Assembly (NCBI RefSeq): GCF_900177725.1
Contig: NZ_FXAT01000002.1
Coordinates: 1-64,000, forward strand
DNA from: Paraburkholderia susongensis
GTDB lineage: Bacteria > Pseudomonadota > Gammaproteobacteria > Burkholderiales > Burkholderiaceae
DNA: 64,000 bases
Direction: 5' to 3'
In this document: piece by piece, positions 9,554 through 18,621 of the stretch
Position numbering within the stretch: the stretch's first letter is position 1
How the letters are laid out: each line of letters starts with the position of its first letter
Position numbers and translations under genes: made by a program
Notes under the pieces: model-generated
What the model was told of the DNA's origin: nothing
The model's database searches: none
The model's input: the letters and a program-made list of their open reading frames with translations, nothing else

Positions 9554-10489
9554 CTATTGAGCCGCCGAGGGCTGCGCCGCACTCGCTTCGCGATAGCCGA
9601 GCCGCGTCGAAATCGCGAGTCCCGCCTGCTTGAGCAATGCGACATAGTGCTGCTTCGTGTCGGCGCCGCAGCGCATCGTGGGAAACGAAATCGACAGGCC
9701 CGCGATCACGTGGCCGAAGCGGTCGAACACCGGCACCGCGATGCACTGCAGTCCTTCTTCCTGCTCTTCGTTGTCCTCGCCGTAACCCTGCTCGCGCACG
9801 CGCGGCAGAATGCTCAGCACCGCTTCGGCGCAGGTGAGCGTCTTTTGCGTCGATCTGCGGAATTCGGCGTGCGAGAGCACGTCGCGCGCATCGGCCGGTT
9901 CCATCCACGCGAGCAGCACTTTGCCGATCGCCGTGCTATGCAGCGGATTGCGCCGGCCGATGCGCGATTGCATGCGCAGGCCGTAGTCGGCGTCGATCTT
10001 GTGGATGTAGATGATCGCGTCGTCGTCGAACGCGCCGAGGTGAACTGCTTCGCGCGTCATCTGGCCGATGCGGCGCATTTCGACATCGGCCTCGCGCACG
10101 AGATCGACGCTTTCGAGCGCCTTCGCGCCGAGTTCGAACAGACGGATCGTGAGCCGGTAGCGCTCGGTTTCGACTTCCTGCGTCACATAGCCGAGCGCCT
10201 TCAGCGTTTGAACGACGCGATGCACGGTGGTCTTGGACATACCGAGCCGCTGCGACAGTTCGCTGATGCCGATCTGCCCGGTGTCGCCGATCGCGCCGAG
10301 AATCGCGAAGACCCGCCCGACCGACGACGCCGATTCGCCGCGCTCGCCGCTGTCCGCGTCGGGCGGCGCATCGGTGTCCTTGCGCGGTTTGCCGCGCGTT
10401 CTGTCGCGGGCTTCGCCGTGAACTTCGTCGTGAACTGCGCCGCGAGCTTTGTTCCGTGCTTTGTCGATCTGTGGTTCTATTGCCGCCAT
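9554..10489 (-). CDS. IclR-family transcriptional regulator (KdgR-like position)
   Basis: A 311-residue regulator. A polar Lys/Arg/Asp-rich N-terminal tail (about 60 residues) precedes the IclR winged helix (RVFAILGAIGDTGQIGISEL, recognition helix in GMSKTTVHRVVQTL). The C-terminal effector domain contains the family marks HSTAIGKVLLAW and AGLSISFP. It diverges from the KdgT permease gene, so control of 2-keto-3-deoxygluconate uptake is likely. The start at 10489 has AGGGA about 9 bases upstream; 10498 is an alternative in-frame ATG. Confidence 0.85.
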   Translation of the reverse strand: MAAIEPQIDKARNKARGAVHDEVHGEARDRTRGKPRKDTDAPPDADSGERGESASSVGRVFAILGAIGDTGQIGISELSQRLGMSKTTVHRVVQTLKALGYVTQEVETERYRLTIRLFELGAKALESVDLVREADVEMRRIGQMTREAVHLGAFDDDAIIYIHKIDADYGLRMQSRIGRRNPLHSTAIGKVLLAWMEPADARDVLSHAEFRRSTQKTLTCAEAVLSILPRVREQGYGEDNEEQEEGLQCIAVPVFDRFGHVIAGLSISFPTMRCGADTKQHYVALLKQAGLAISTRLGYREASAAQPSAAQ

Positions 10490-10911
10490 GTCCGTCATTC
10501 CCTGTCTGTGCCAACCCGAGCTATGGGTTTACGCCGCCGGTGCGAGTGCATAGCGAACAGCGTGTGGTGTGCTTTTGGCTAACGCGCGAGCCGATCGCCA
10601 TCCACCGCCAGTGCATGCCCATGCCGAACGTGTTCACTGTGTTCAAGCCCATGTCAGCGCCATGTTTCCTGGACTGTAACGCAGAATTTCAGCTTCGGAA
10701 TGCTGGTCCAAAAATATTGCTATGTGGCATCGAGCCTGGCAAGAATTTCGAATAGAGAGCGGGTAAACGATAGCCCGCGTTTTTAATGGAAACGGAATAG
10801 CGTTCCTTTCATGGTGCTATATTGCGCCGGACAGGGATAGCCCGGCGCAGAACGGGACATAACCCAGGGTGATCCACCCGTCAACGGGACGTGACAGTCC
10901 ATGGAGGAGGC
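10490..10911. other. IclR-kdgT divergent regulatory region
   Basis: Non-coding divergent region that should carry both promoters and the IclR operator. It includes a TATATT hexamer at 10818-10823 and the operator-like sequence at 10788-10806. Confidence 0.45.
10788..10806. promoter_or_regulatory. Operator-like imperfect palindrome upstream of kdgT
   Basis: GGAAACGGAATAGCGTTCC contains the inverted arms GGAA-N5-TTCC and AACG-N6-CGTT. It lies about 105 bases before the kdgT start in the IclR-kdgT divergent region. IclR-family operators are short palindromes of this kind, so it is a candidate site for the neighbouring regulator; no experimental consensus is known to me for this clade. Confidence 0.3.
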
Positions 10912-11928
10912 ATGAAGATCAAGAAGGCCATCGACCGCATTCCTGGCGGCCTGATGCTGGTGCCGCTGCTGCTCGGCGCCTGTGTGCACACGTTCGCGCC
11001 CGGAGCGGGCAAATACTTCGGCTCGTTCACGAACGGCCTCATTACCGGCACCGTGCCGATCCTCGCGGTGTGGTTCTTCTGCATGGGCGCGACGATCGAC
11101 CTGCGCGCGACCGGCACCGTGCTGCGCAAATCGGGCACGCTGCTCGCGACGAAAATGCTGGTCGCGTGGATCGTCACCTTGATCGCGGCGCGCTTCATCC
11201 CAATCGACGGCGTCAAGACCGGGCTCTTCGCCGGGCTCTCGATGCTCGCGATCACGACCTCGATGGACATGACCAACGGCGGCCTCTACGCCGCCGTGAT
11301 GCAGCAGTACGGCACGAAGGAAGAGGCGGGCGCGTTCGTGCTGATGTCGGTCGAATCGGGGCCGCTCATCAGCATGATCATTCTCGGCGCGACCGGCGTC
11401 GCGTTCTTCGAGCCGCGTTTGTTCGTCGGCGCGGTGCTGCCGTTCCTGATCGGCTTCGCGCTCGGCAACTTCGATAGCGACCTGCGCGAACTGTTCGGCC
11501 GCTGCGTGCATCCGTTGATCCCGTTCTTCGGCTTCGCGCTCGGCAATGGCATCGATCTGAACGTGATCGTGACGAGCGGCTTGCCCGGCGTCGTGCTCGG
11601 GCTCGGTGTGATCGTCGTGACCGGCATTCCGCTGATTCTCGCCGACCGCTGGATCGCGGGCGGCAATGGCGCGGCGGGGCTCGCGGCGTCGTCGACGGCG
11701 GGGGCCGCGGTCGCGAATCCGGCGATCATCGCCGACATGATTCCGAGCTTCAAGCCGCTCGTGCCGGCCGCGACCGCGATGGTCGCGACGGCTTGCCTCG
11801 TGACCGCGATCCTCGTGCCGATTCTCACGGCGCTGTGGGTGCGCCGGCATCATGCGCGCGACGCGCTGCGTGAGGAGTTCGCGACGGCGCAGGCCGCGCC
11901 GCTCAACGAGCGCGACGCGCGCGTTTGA
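10912..11928 (+). CDS. kdgT: 2-keto-3-deoxygluconate permease
   Basis: A 338-residue inner-membrane protein with about 10 hydrophobic segments, starting [13 protein letters not shown] as in the KdgT family (proton symport of 2-keto-3-deoxygluconate, the product of pectin and sugar-acid breakdown). Family motifs include [14 protein letters not shown] and the glycine/alanine-rich [17 protein letters not shown] very strong ribosome site (GGAGGAGG) precedes the ATG at 10912. The divergent IclR gene and the downstream semialdehyde dehydrogenase fit a sugar-acid catabolic locus. Confidence 0.93.
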   Translation: MKIKKAIDRIPGGLMLVPLLLGACVHTFAPGAGKYFGSFTNGLITGTVPILAVWFFCMGATIDLRATGTVLRKSGTLLATKMLVAWIVTLIAARFIPIDGVKTGLFAGLSMLAITTSMDMTNGGLYAAVMQQYGTKEEAGAFVLMSVESGPLISMIILGATGVAFFEPRLFVGAVLPFLIGFALGNFDSDLRELFGRCVHPLIPFFGFALGNGIDLNVIVTSGLPGVVLGLGVIVVTGIPLILADRWIAGGNGAAGLAASSTAGAAVANPAIIADMIPSFKPLVPAATAMVATACLVTAILVPILTALWVRRHHARDALREEFATAQAAPLNERDARV

Positions 11929-12124
11929 GTACGGTAGCCGGGTAAATACGGCAGCCGGGCTCGCTCGCGCCGGGGCGCGTGTGGCGAGCCCCGGCGAAGA
12001 GGGGGGCGGCTGAAGCGTATGCGGATTCTGGCGCTTCCCGGGCGCGATAACGGTGCAACGCGGCGCCACGGCAACGCAACACCAGGGCGCTAAGCCCCAA
12101 CCGCGCGACGAACCGGCGCACTTT

Positions 12125-12784
12125 TCAGCGCGCCAGTTTCGCTTCGAGCATCGCCTTCACCGCCGGCCATTCGTCATCGATGATGCTAAAGCGCACCGAG
12201 TTGCGCTTGCGTCCGTCCGGCATGATGCGCTCGTGCCGCACGGTGCCTTCCTGTTTCGCGCCGATGCGCAGAATCGCCGCGCGCGATTTCTCGTTGAGTT
12301 CGTCGGTCGTGAACTGCACGCGCACGCATTGCAGCGTGTCGAATGCGTGGCATAGCAGCAGATACTTTGCCTCGGTGTTCACGGCCGAGCGCTGCGCCGA
12401 TTCGCTCAGCCACGTGTGGCCGATTTCGAGCTTGCGATTCGCGCGGTCGATCTTCCAGAAGCGCGTGCTGCCGACGATTGCGCCGCTGCCTGTGTCATGG
12501 CTCGCGCCATCACTTGTGTCGGCGCTCGTGCCGCCGTCCGTATGCCTGTCGCGCCGCACGATCACGAACGGCATCACCGTGCCGGCCGCGCGTCCGGCGA
12601 GCGCGGTGGCGATATAAGCGTCGATGCTCGCCGGTCCCGGCACCACGGTCAGCTTCAGATTCCACAATTGCCCGTCAGCGGCGGCGTCGACGAGCGCCCG
12701 CGCGTGCGTTTCGCACAGCGGCCGTAATTCGACGGCCGGGCCGGTCAGCGTGGGCTGCATCGGATCGCAGAGGGTGTCGCTCAT
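12125..12784 (-). CDS. GNAT-family N-acetyltransferase (RimJ/RimL type)
   Basis: A 219-residue protein related to acetyltransferases that modify protein N-termini or small molecules with acetyl-CoA. The fold runs from VELRPLCETHARALVDA through IVGSTRFWKIDRANRKLEIGHTWL to the acyl-CoA side region RSAVNTEAKYLLLCHAF, and ends in NEKSRAAILRIGAKQEGTVRHERI, all typical of RimL-like members. A Thr/Asp/Gly-rich insertion (near residues 84-100) is unusual. ATG 12784 opens the conserved part; the in-frame stretch up to 13042 lies inside the dehydrogenase gene and is not coding. Confidence 0.85.
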   Translation of the reverse strand: MSDTLCDPMQPTLTGPAVELRPLCETHARALVDAAADGQLWNLKLTVVPGPASIDAYIATALAGRAAGTVMPFVIVRRDRHTDGGTSADTSDGASHDTGSGAIVGSTRFWKIDRANRKLEIGHTWLSESAQRSAVNTEAKYLLLCHAFDTLQCVRVQFTTDELNEKSRAAILRIGAKQEGTVRHERIMPDGRKRNSVRFSIIDDEWPAVKAMLEAKLAR

Positions 12785-12790
12785 GGCTGC

Positions 12791-12825
12791 AAATAAAAAA
12801 GTCCGCGAGTGAAAAGCTCGCGGAC
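12791..12825 (-). terminator. Rho-independent terminator of the dehydrogenase gene
   Basis: Read on the minus strand, a 9-bp perfect stem (GTCCGCGAG / CTCGCGGAC, at 12801-12809 and 12817-12825) with a 7-base loop is followed by TTTTTTATTT at 12791-12800. It lies about 80 bases past the stop of the dehydrogenase and before the GNAT gene, so the two are probably separate transcripts. Confidence 0.85.
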
Positions 12826-12903
12826 CTGGCTGGTCGATTGAAGCAGGTCGATTGAAGCGTGAGCAGGAACGCCGCGCCGCCGCGACGTTCCCGAACCTCG
12901 CCC

Positions 12904-14349
12904 TTAAACCGCCATCACCGTCACCGCCTTCGTGACGAGATAAGCTTCCATCGCTTCCGGACCGCCTTCCGAGCCGTAGCCGGAATCCTTGACGCCGCCG
13001 AACGGCATTTCCGGCGTCGGCGTGGCCGGCTGGTTGATCCACAGCATGCCGACTTCCATCTGCTGCGACAGCTTATGCACGTTGGCGAACGACTTCGTGT
13101 ACGCGTAGCCGGCGAGGCCGTACGGCAGACGGTTCGCTTCGGCGATCGCTTCCTCGAGCTTGTCGAAGCCGCGGATCGCGGCAACCGGACCGAACGGCTC
13201 GTTGTTGAACACGTCGGCTTCGAGCGGTACGTCGGTCAGCACGGTCGGCGCGAAGAAGTTGCCTTCCGAGCCGACGCGCTCGCCGCCCGTCGCGATCTTC
13301 GCGCCGGTCTTGCGCGCGTCGTCGACGACCTTCGCCATTGCGCTCAGACGGCGCGCGTTGGCGAGCGGCCCGAGCGTCGTGCCTTCGGCGAGGCCGTCGC
13401 CGAGCTTGAGGCTTTCGGCATGCTTGACGAGCGCCGCGGCGAACTCTTCGCGGATGCTGTTGTGCACGAGGAAGCGCGTCGGCGAGATGCAGACCTGGCC
13501 TGCGTTGCGGAACTTGGCCGCGCCGGCTGCCTTGACGGCGAGCGCGACGTCGGCGTCTTCAGCGACGATCACCGGTGCGTGGCCGCCGAGTTCCATCGTC
13601 GCGCGCTTCATGTGCGCGCCGGCGAGCGCCGCGAGCTGCTTGCCGACCGGCGTCGAGCCCGTGAACGTGACCTTGCGGATCACCGGATGCGGGATCAGGT
13701 AGCTCGAGATTTCAGCCGGGTCGCCGAACACGAGGCCGACCGTGCCGGCCGGCACGCCGGCTTCGACGAACGCCTGCAGGAGCGCGGCCGGCGAGGCCGG
13801 GGTTTCTTCCGGCGCCTTCACGAGGAACGAGCAGCCGCAGGCGAGCGACGCGGAGAGCTTGCGCACGACCTGATTGACCGGGAAGTTCCACGGCGTGAAG
13901 GCCGCGACCGGGCCGATCGGCTCCTTGAGCACCTGCGACTGCGCGGCGAGGTTGCGCGACGGCACGATGCGGCCGTACACGCGGCGGCCTTCGTCCGCGA
14001 ACCATTCGATGATGTCCGCCGCGGCCAGCGCTTCGACGCGCGCTTCGGCGAACGGCTTGCCCTGTTCCTGGGTCATCAGGCGGCCGATGTCGGCAGCGCG
14101 CTCGCGCACCAGCGCCGCGGCCTTGCGCATGATCGTCGCGCGCTCGTTGGCCGGCACCTTGCGCCAGGCTTCGAAGCCGCGCTGCGCGGCTTCGAGCGCG
14201 CGGTCGAGGTCGGCGATGCCGGCATGCGCGACCTTGCCGATGACCTGGCCGGTCGCGGGGTTGACGACGTCGAGGGTCTTGCCGCTGGCGGCATCGCACC
14301 ATTCGCCGTTGATCAGAAGTCGGGTATCGGTGTAGCTCGGGATAGCCAT
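12904..14349 (-). CDS. Aldehyde dehydrogenase, probably alpha-ketoglutaric semialdehyde dehydrogenase
   Basis: A 481-residue NAD(P)-dependent aldehyde dehydrogenase. Active-site features are FTGSTPVGK (cofactor), the glutamate in MELGGHAP and the nucleophilic cysteine in [11 protein letters not shown]. The sequence ([49 protein letters not shown]) resembles the Azospirillum type-I enzyme that oxidises 2,5-dioxopentanoate to 2-oxoglutarate at the end of pentose and hexaric-acid pathways. Automatic annotation may call it GabD (succinate-semialdehyde dehydrogenase). The nearby KdgT permease supports the sugar-acid role. The start at 14349 has AGGAA upstream. Confidence 0.9.
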   Translation of the reverse strand: MAIPSYTDTRLLINGEWCDAASGKTLDVVNPATGQVIGKVAHAGIADLDRALEAAQRGFEAWRKVPANERATIMRKAAALVRERAADIGRLMTQEQGKPFAEARVEALAAADIIEWFADEGRRVYGRIVPSRNLAAQSQVLKEPIGPVAAFTPWNFPVNQVVRKLSASLACGCSFLVKAPEETPASPAALLQAFVEAGVPAGTVGLVFGDPAEISSYLIPHPVIRKVTFTGSTPVGKQLAALAGAHMKRATMELGGHAPVIVAEDADVALAVKAAGAAKFRNAGQVCISPTRFLVHNSIREEFAAALVKHAESLKLGDGLAEGTTLGPLANARRLSAMAKVVDDARKTGAKIATGGERVGSEGNFFAPTVLTDVPLEADVFNNEPFGPVAAIRGFDKLEEAIAEANRLPYGLAGYAYTKSFANVHKLSQQMEVGMLWINQPATPTPEMPFGGVKDSGYGSEGGPEAMEAYLVTKAVTVMAV

Positions 14350-14450
14350 GCTGGGTTCCTGTGAGTGGGAAAAACGACAGGCCGCGGGATCGTGAGGCAA
14401 GCGGGCGCGAGGGGCGCCGGCGGGACCGGCGCGGCCATGATTGAACTGCC

Positions 14451-14463
14451 GATAACGATTATC
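14451..14463. promoter_or_regulatory. AT-rich operator-like palindrome
   Basis: GATAACGATTATC is an inverted repeat (GATAA-CGA-TTATC) in otherwise GC-rich DNA, about 100 bases upstream of the leftward dehydrogenase gene. GntR- or LacI-type regulators of sugar-acid genes use sites of this shape, so it may be an operator; the regulator is not evident in the window. Confidence 0.35.
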
Positions 14464-14683
14464 TTATCTGATTGTGCCCGATCGCATCGGACCCGGGCCT
14501 GACCGGCGGGGCGTGGCACGCTGCTTGCTCGCGCGCTGGCACGTGTCCGGCTCGCGGTCCGTGACGCGCCTTCCTTGCTCTCCCTGCCTTTCTATCCGAT
14601 TACCATATCAATACGACGAGCATCGGATTACACGAAATCCACTGTCACGATGATGCCGCGCAGCACGGGAACGCAGTATCATG

Positions 14684-14716
14684 CTTCAGGTTTCCTTCAG
14701 CTTTGCTCCGTACTAT
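14684..14716 (+). promoter_or_regulatory. PmrA/QseB-like box and -10 of the hpnJ operon
   Basis: Two CTTCAG hexamers at 14684-14689 and 14695-14700 are separated by GTTTC, giving the 11-base direct-repeat period of OmpR-family sites. A TACTAT -10 hexamer lies 10 bases downstream at 14711-14716. Nearly the same arrangement recurs at 20810-20842. The likely binder is the response regulator at 20008-20667. Confidence 0.6.
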
Positions 14717-14862
14717 TTGCGCCATTGCCCGTGGCCTTTCCGGACCGCGGCCGTTGTCATACGCGTGTCACTCGCATGATCCTTGCAACACGCGTGCGGG
14801 CAATGGACAGATAGATTCCCGACTGAAAATTGAAAGCGCCGCAGAGGCTTGCTGGAGCATCC

Positions 14863-16284
14863 ATGAAAACCCTGTTCTTGCAGGCGCCGTCGTATGACGG
14901 CTTCGATGGTGGCGCGGGTTCGCGCTATCAAGCCAAGCGTGAAGTCCGCTCCTTCTGGTATCCGACGTGGCTCGCGCAGCCGGCCGCGCTCGTTCCCGAC
15001 AGCCGCGTGCTCGACGCGCCCGCCGACGGCCTCGGCGTCGATGCAACGCTCGACATCGCCACGCAATACGACCTCGTCATCATCCACACGAGCACGCCGT
15101 CCTTTCCGACCGACGCGCTCTTTGCCGAAGACCTGAAAAAACGCAAGCCGTCGCTGCTGGTCGGCATGGTCGGCGCGAAGGTCGCGGTCGATCCGCATAA
15201 CTCGCTGACCGCGAGCGACGCAATCGATTTCGTGTGCCGCGAAGAGTTCGACTTCACCTGCAAGGAGGTTGCCGAGGGCACGCCGTTCGCGCAGATCAAG
15301 GGCTTGAGCTATCGCGCGGCCGACGGCTCGATCGAGCACAACGAAGCGCGCCCGATCCTCGAAGACATGGACGAGTTGCCGTTCGTCGCGCCGGTCTACA
15401 AGCGCGACCTCAAGATCGACAACTACTTCATCGGCTATCTGAAGCATCCGTACGTGTCGATCTACACGGGCCGCGGCTGCCGCTCGCGCTGCACGTTCTG
15501 CCTGTGGCCGCAGACGGTGGGCGGGCACCGCTACCGCACGCGCTCGGTCGAGAACGTGCTGGCCGAAGTGAAGTGGATTCGCGACAACATGCCCGAAGTC
15601 AAGGAGATCATGTTCGACGACGACACCTTCACCGACTTCAAGCCGCGCGTCGAGGAAATCGCGCGCGGTCTCGGCAAGCTCGGCGTCACGTGGTCGTGCA
15701 ACGCGAAGGCGAACGTGCCGTACTCGACGCTGAAGATCATGAAGGAAAACGGCCTGCGCCTGCTGCTCGTCGGCTATGAGTCCGGCGACGACCAGATCCT
15801 GCTCAACATCAAGAAGGGTCTGCGCACCGACATCGCGCGGCGCTTCAGCGAAGATTGCCGCAAGCTCGGCATCAAGATTCACGGCACCTTCATTCTCGGC
15901 CTGCCCGGTGAGACGCAGGATACGATCCAGAAGACGATCGAGTACGCGAAGGAAATCAATCCGCACACGATCCAGGTGTCGCTCGCCGCGCCGTATCCCG
16001 GCACGACGCTGTACAGCCAGGCGGTCGAAAACGGCTGGCTCGAAGAGAACAAGGTCATCAACCTCGTCAGCAAGGAAGGGGTGCAGCTCGCGGCAATCGG
16101 CTATCCGCATCTGTCGCGCGAAGAGATCTATCACCAGCTCGAAAACTTCTACAAACGCTTCTATTTCCGGCCGTCGAAGATCTGGGAGATCCTGCGCGAA
16201 ATGCTGACGAGCTGGGACATGATGAAACGGCGCCTGCGCGAAGGCGTCGAATTCTTCCGCTTCCTGCGCGCGCACGAGGCGTGA
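14863..16284 (+). CDS. hpnJ: Hopanoid biosynthesis radical SAM protein HpnJ
   Basis: A 473-residue radical S-adenosylmethionine enzyme. An N-terminal cobalamin-binding-like domain (about residues 1-150) precedes the radical SAM core with the iron-sulfur motif C-x3-C-x2-C in GRGCRSRCTFC. HpnJ is known to convert bacteriohopanetetrol glucosamine into the cyclitol ether head group. A ribosome site (GGAG) precedes ATG 14863, and the PmrA-like box lies 160 bases upstream. The TGA overlaps the next gene's GTG as GTGA. Confidence 0.93.
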   Translation: MKTLFLQAPSYDGFDGGAGSRYQAKREVRSFWYPTWLAQPAALVPDSRVLDAPADGLGVDATLDIATQYDLVIIHTSTPSFPTDALFAEDLKKRKPSLLVGMVGAKVAVDPHNSLTASDAIDFVCREEFDFTCKEVAEGTPFAQIKGLSYRAADGSIEHNEARPILEDMDELPFVAPVYKRDLKIDNYFIGYLKHPYVSIYTGRGCRSRCTFCLWPQTVGGHRYRTRSVENVLAEVKWIRDNMPEVKEIMFDDDTFTDFKPRVEEIARGLGKLGVTWSCNAKANVPYSTLKIMKENGLRLLLVGYESGDDQILLNIKKGLRTDIARRFSEDCRKLGIKIHGTFILGLPGETQDTIQKTIEYAKEINPHTIQVSLAAPYPGTTLYSQAVENGWLEENKVINLVSKEGVQLAAIGYPHLSREEIYHQLENFYKRFYFRPSKIWEILREMLTSWDMMKRRLREGVEFFRFLRAHEA

Positions 16285-17441
16285 GCGCAGCGCATCTCGC
16301 CGCCGTCACGTTCGCGTATGCGTGCGCGGCGGCGGCCGTCGTCGGCATCGGTTATACGGTGTTGGCGAGCGCGCTGATCGGGCGCTTCTTCGCAAGGAGC
16401 CTCGCCCAACCCGCGAGCTTTCCGCCTGTCACGATCATCAAGCCGCTGCACGGCAACGAATGGGCGCTGCTCGCCAATCTGTCGAGCTTCTGCGAGCAGG
16501 ACTATCCGGGGCCCGTGCAATTCCTGTTCGGCGTGCACGACTCGGCGGACCCCGCGCTGCAAACCGTCGAAGAATTGCGCCGGCTGCATCCGGACGCGGA
16601 TATGACCGTGATCGCCGACGCGCGGCTCTACGGTCCGAACCGCAAGATCAGCAACATCCTCAACATGCTGCCGCAGGCGCGTCACGACGTGCTCGTATTC
16701 GCCGACAGCGACGTGTGCGTCGGGCCCGACTATCTGCGCAACGTGATCGGCGAATTGCAGCGGCCGGGCGTCGGGCTCGTCACCTGCGCGTATCGCGGCC
16801 AGCCCGATCCGGGTTTCTGGCCGCGGCTCTCGGCGATCGCGACCAACTACCAGTTCCTGCCCGGTGTCGTCACGGGGCTCGCGCTCGGGCTGGCGCGGCC
16901 ATGCTTCGGCCAGACCATTGCGATGCGGCGCGATACCTACGAGCGTATCGGCGGCTTCAAGCCCTTCGCGCGACATCTGGCCGAGGATCACGCGATCGGC
17001 GAAGCGGTGCGCGCGGTGGGCGAGGAAGTCGTGATTCCGCCGTTCGCGATTTCGCATGCGTGTGTCGAGTCGAGCGCGACGCAACTGGTCGCGCATGAGC
17101 TGCGCTGGAGCCGCACGATCCGCCGCATCGATCCGCTCGGGCATTTCGGCTCGGCGCTCGTGCATCCGTTCACGTTCGCGCTGCTCGCGCTCGCGTTCTC
17201 GGGCGGCGCGTGGTGGGCGTGGCCGCTCGTGTTTGCCGCGATGGCCGCGCGGCTCGCGTTGAAACTGCTGTCCGATCGCGCGTTGCGCCGGCCGTGCCGC
17301 GATCTGTGGCTGCTGCCGTTATGGGATATCGTGTCGTTTGCGATTTTCGTCGCGAGCTTCCGCTCGTCGCGCGTGATCTGGCGCGGTTTCAGCTTCAAGG
17401 TCGACGGCGACGGGCTGCTGTCTGCGGCGCAGGACGAATGA
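16281..17441 (+). CDS. hpnI: Hopanoid glycosyltransferase HpnI
   Basis: A 386-residue membrane-associated family-2-like glycosyltransferase. An N-terminal hydrophobic helix precedes the catalytic domain, with VTIIKPLHGNE, the DxD-like VFADSDV, GFGQ/CFGQTIAMRR and the RWSRTIR motif; hydrophobic segments follow near the C-terminus. HpnI adds N-acetylglucosamine to bacteriohopanetetrol, upstream of deacetylation by HpnK and ring contraction by HpnJ. The gene uses GTG, overlapping the hpnJ stop, and ends in a 7-base tandem repeat that contains the stop codon. Confidence 0.93.
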   Translation: MSAAHLAAVTFAYACAAAAVVGIGYTVLASALIGRFFARSLAQPASFPPVTIIKPLHGNEWALLANLSSFCEQDYPGPVQFLFGVHDSADPALQTVEELRRLHPDADMTVIADARLYGPNRKISNILNMLPQARHDVLVFADSDVCVGPDYLRNVIGELQRPGVGLVTCAYRGQPDPGFWPRLSAIATNYQFLPGVVTGLALGLARPCFGQTIAMRRDTYERIGGFKPFARHLAEDHAIGEAVRAVGEEVVIPPFAISHACVESSATQLVAHELRWSRTIRRIDPLGHFGSALVHPFTFALLALAFSGGAWWAWPLVFAAMAARLALKLLSDRALRRPCRDLWLLPLWDIVSFAIFVASFRSSRVIWRGFSFKVDGDGLLSAAQDE

Positions 17442-17460
17442 CGAATGACGAATGACGAAT
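17433..17460 (+). repeat. Tandem repeat GACGAAT x4 covering the hpnI stop
   Basis: Four perfect 7-base copies start within the last codons of hpnI and run past its TGA. Because 7 is not a multiple of 3 and each copy junction makes TGA, expansion or contraction shifts the frame but still stops translation within a few codons. Confidence 0.8.
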
Positions 17461-17522
17461 GAACGGTAGGTTGGGCAGGCAATGATGGATCACATCCCAT
17501 CCGCATGCGAGGTCAGCGCGTG

Positions 17523-18563
17523 ATGAAGCATTTCGGCCGCGCGGCCGCGCTCGCGGGTTTGCTCGTTTCCCTATGGCTCGTCTGGCGCGAAGATCCCGGC
17601 ACCGTGCTCGGCGCGTTGCGCGCGGCCGGCGCGGGCCTCGTGCTGGCCGCGCTCGCGCACGTGTTGCCGATGATCGCCAATGCCTGCGACTGGCGCTCGT
17701 TGATTCGCGGCGCGAACCGCCCGAGCTTCGGCAAGATGCTGCATCTCGTGTGGGTGCGCGAATCGGTCAACAGCATGCTGCCAGTCGCGCGGGTGGGCGG
17801 TGAACTCGTGTCGTTCCGCATGCTCAGACGCTGGGGCGTGCGAGCGTCGAGCGCGGTCGGCAGCATCATCGTCGACATGCAGTTGACGGTAATCAGCCAG
17901 TTGCTGTTCACGATGGTCGGCATCGGCTTCCTGTTCGCGCATGCGCAATCCGGCACGCTGCGGCTCGCGGGACAGCTCGCGTGGGGCGTCGTGGTGCTCA
18001 TGCCGCTGCTGCTGCTGTTCGCGCTCGTGCAGCATGCGAATCCGTTCGAACGCATCACGCGCGTGCTCAATCGCATCACGAGCGGCAAGCTCGCCGCACT
18101 CGTCGGCCAGTCGGCGCAGATCGATCAGTCGATCAAGCTGATCTGGCGGCGGCGCGCGGTCGTGCTGCGCTATCTGTTCTTCTGGCAGCCGCTGCAATGC
18201 TTCCTGACGTCGCTCGAAATCTGGCTCGCGCTGTATTTTCTCGGCGCGCGCGTGACGCTCGTCGAAGCGATCGTGATCGAATCGCTGATCCAGGCGATCA
18301 GCAGCGCGGCGTTCTTCGTGCCGGGCGGCCTCGGCGTACAGGAGGGCGGCTTCATTCTGATCGGCGGCGCGCTGGGTCTCGATCCGGCGACCTGTCTGGC
18401 GCTCGCGGCCGCGCGGCGGATTCGCGATCTGCTGATGTTCGTGCCGGGATTGATCGCATGGCAGTTCAGTGAATCGCCGGGGCGCACAGCGGTGCGCGGT
18501 GCGGGACTGGCGGAACAGCGCTCGGCCGTCGGCGAGGCGAGCCGGCGCGGTGCCGGGCGCTGA
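17523..18563 (+). CDS. hpnL: Putative hopanoid-associated membrane protein HpnL
   Basis: A 346-residue integral membrane protein with 7-8 hydrophobic segments, of the lysylphosphatidylglycerol-synthase transmembrane (flippase-like) superfamily. HpnL family marks include ANACDWRSLIRG, VRVGGELVSFRMLRRWG-like text around residues 80-105 and AFFVPGGLGVQEGGF. The role is not established; location next to hpnJ-hpnI suggests handling or transport of modified hopanoids. Start 17523 has GAGGT 9 bases upstream; 17505 is an alternative ATG. Confidence 0.8.
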   Translation: MKHFGRAAALAGLLVSLWLVWREDPGTVLGALRAAGAGLVLAALAHVLPMIANACDWRSLIRGANRPSFGKMLHLVWVRESVNSMLPVARVGGELVSFRMLRRWGVRASSAVGSIIVDMQLTVISQLLFTMVGIGFLFAHAQSGTLRLAGQLAWGVVVLMPLLLLFALVQHANPFERITRVLNRITSGKLAALVGQSAQIDQSIKLIWRRRAVVLRYLFFWQPLQCFLTSLEIWLALYFLGARVTLVEAIVIESLIQAISSAAFFVPGGLGVQEGGFILIGGALGLDPATCLALAAARRIRDLLMFVPGLIAWQFSESPGRTAVRGAGLAEQRSAVGEASRRGAGR

Positions 18564-18566
18564 TTT

Positions 18567-18621
18567 TTCCCGCCAAAGAAACCGGTCTCACGCGTGAGCG
18601 CACCCTCTCATAGGCGGGAAA
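18567..18621. terminator. Long inverted repeat between convergent genes
   Basis: TTTCCCGCC (18567-18575) and GGCGGGAAA (18613-18621) form a perfect 9-bp stem with a 37-base loop. The loop itself contains the palindrome CTCACGCGTGAG. It lies between the convergent ends of hpnL and the sensor kinase and overlaps the kinase stop. It could end transcription from either side, but there is no clear U-run after the hairpin. Confidence 0.4.

Larger units (their letters stand above)
14350..14862. other. Divergent intergenic region, dehydrogenase / hpnJ
   Basis: No gene is supported in these 513 bases. The left part should hold the promoter for the leftward dehydrogenase gene, with an AT-rich palindrome at 14451-14463. 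The right part holds the hpnJ promoter with a PmrA-like box (14684-14716), leaving a 5' leader of roughly 140 bases. Confidence 0.5.

Noticed and set aside
10783..12069. 428-codon open frame on the minus strand opposite kdgT
   Set aside because: Arg/Asp/His-rich shadow; KdgT on the plus strand is unmistakable and has a strong ribosome site.
12859..14364. 501-codon open frame on the plus strand
   Set aside because: Antisense to the aldehyde dehydrogenase, which has intact catalytic residues and a terminator in the correct direction.
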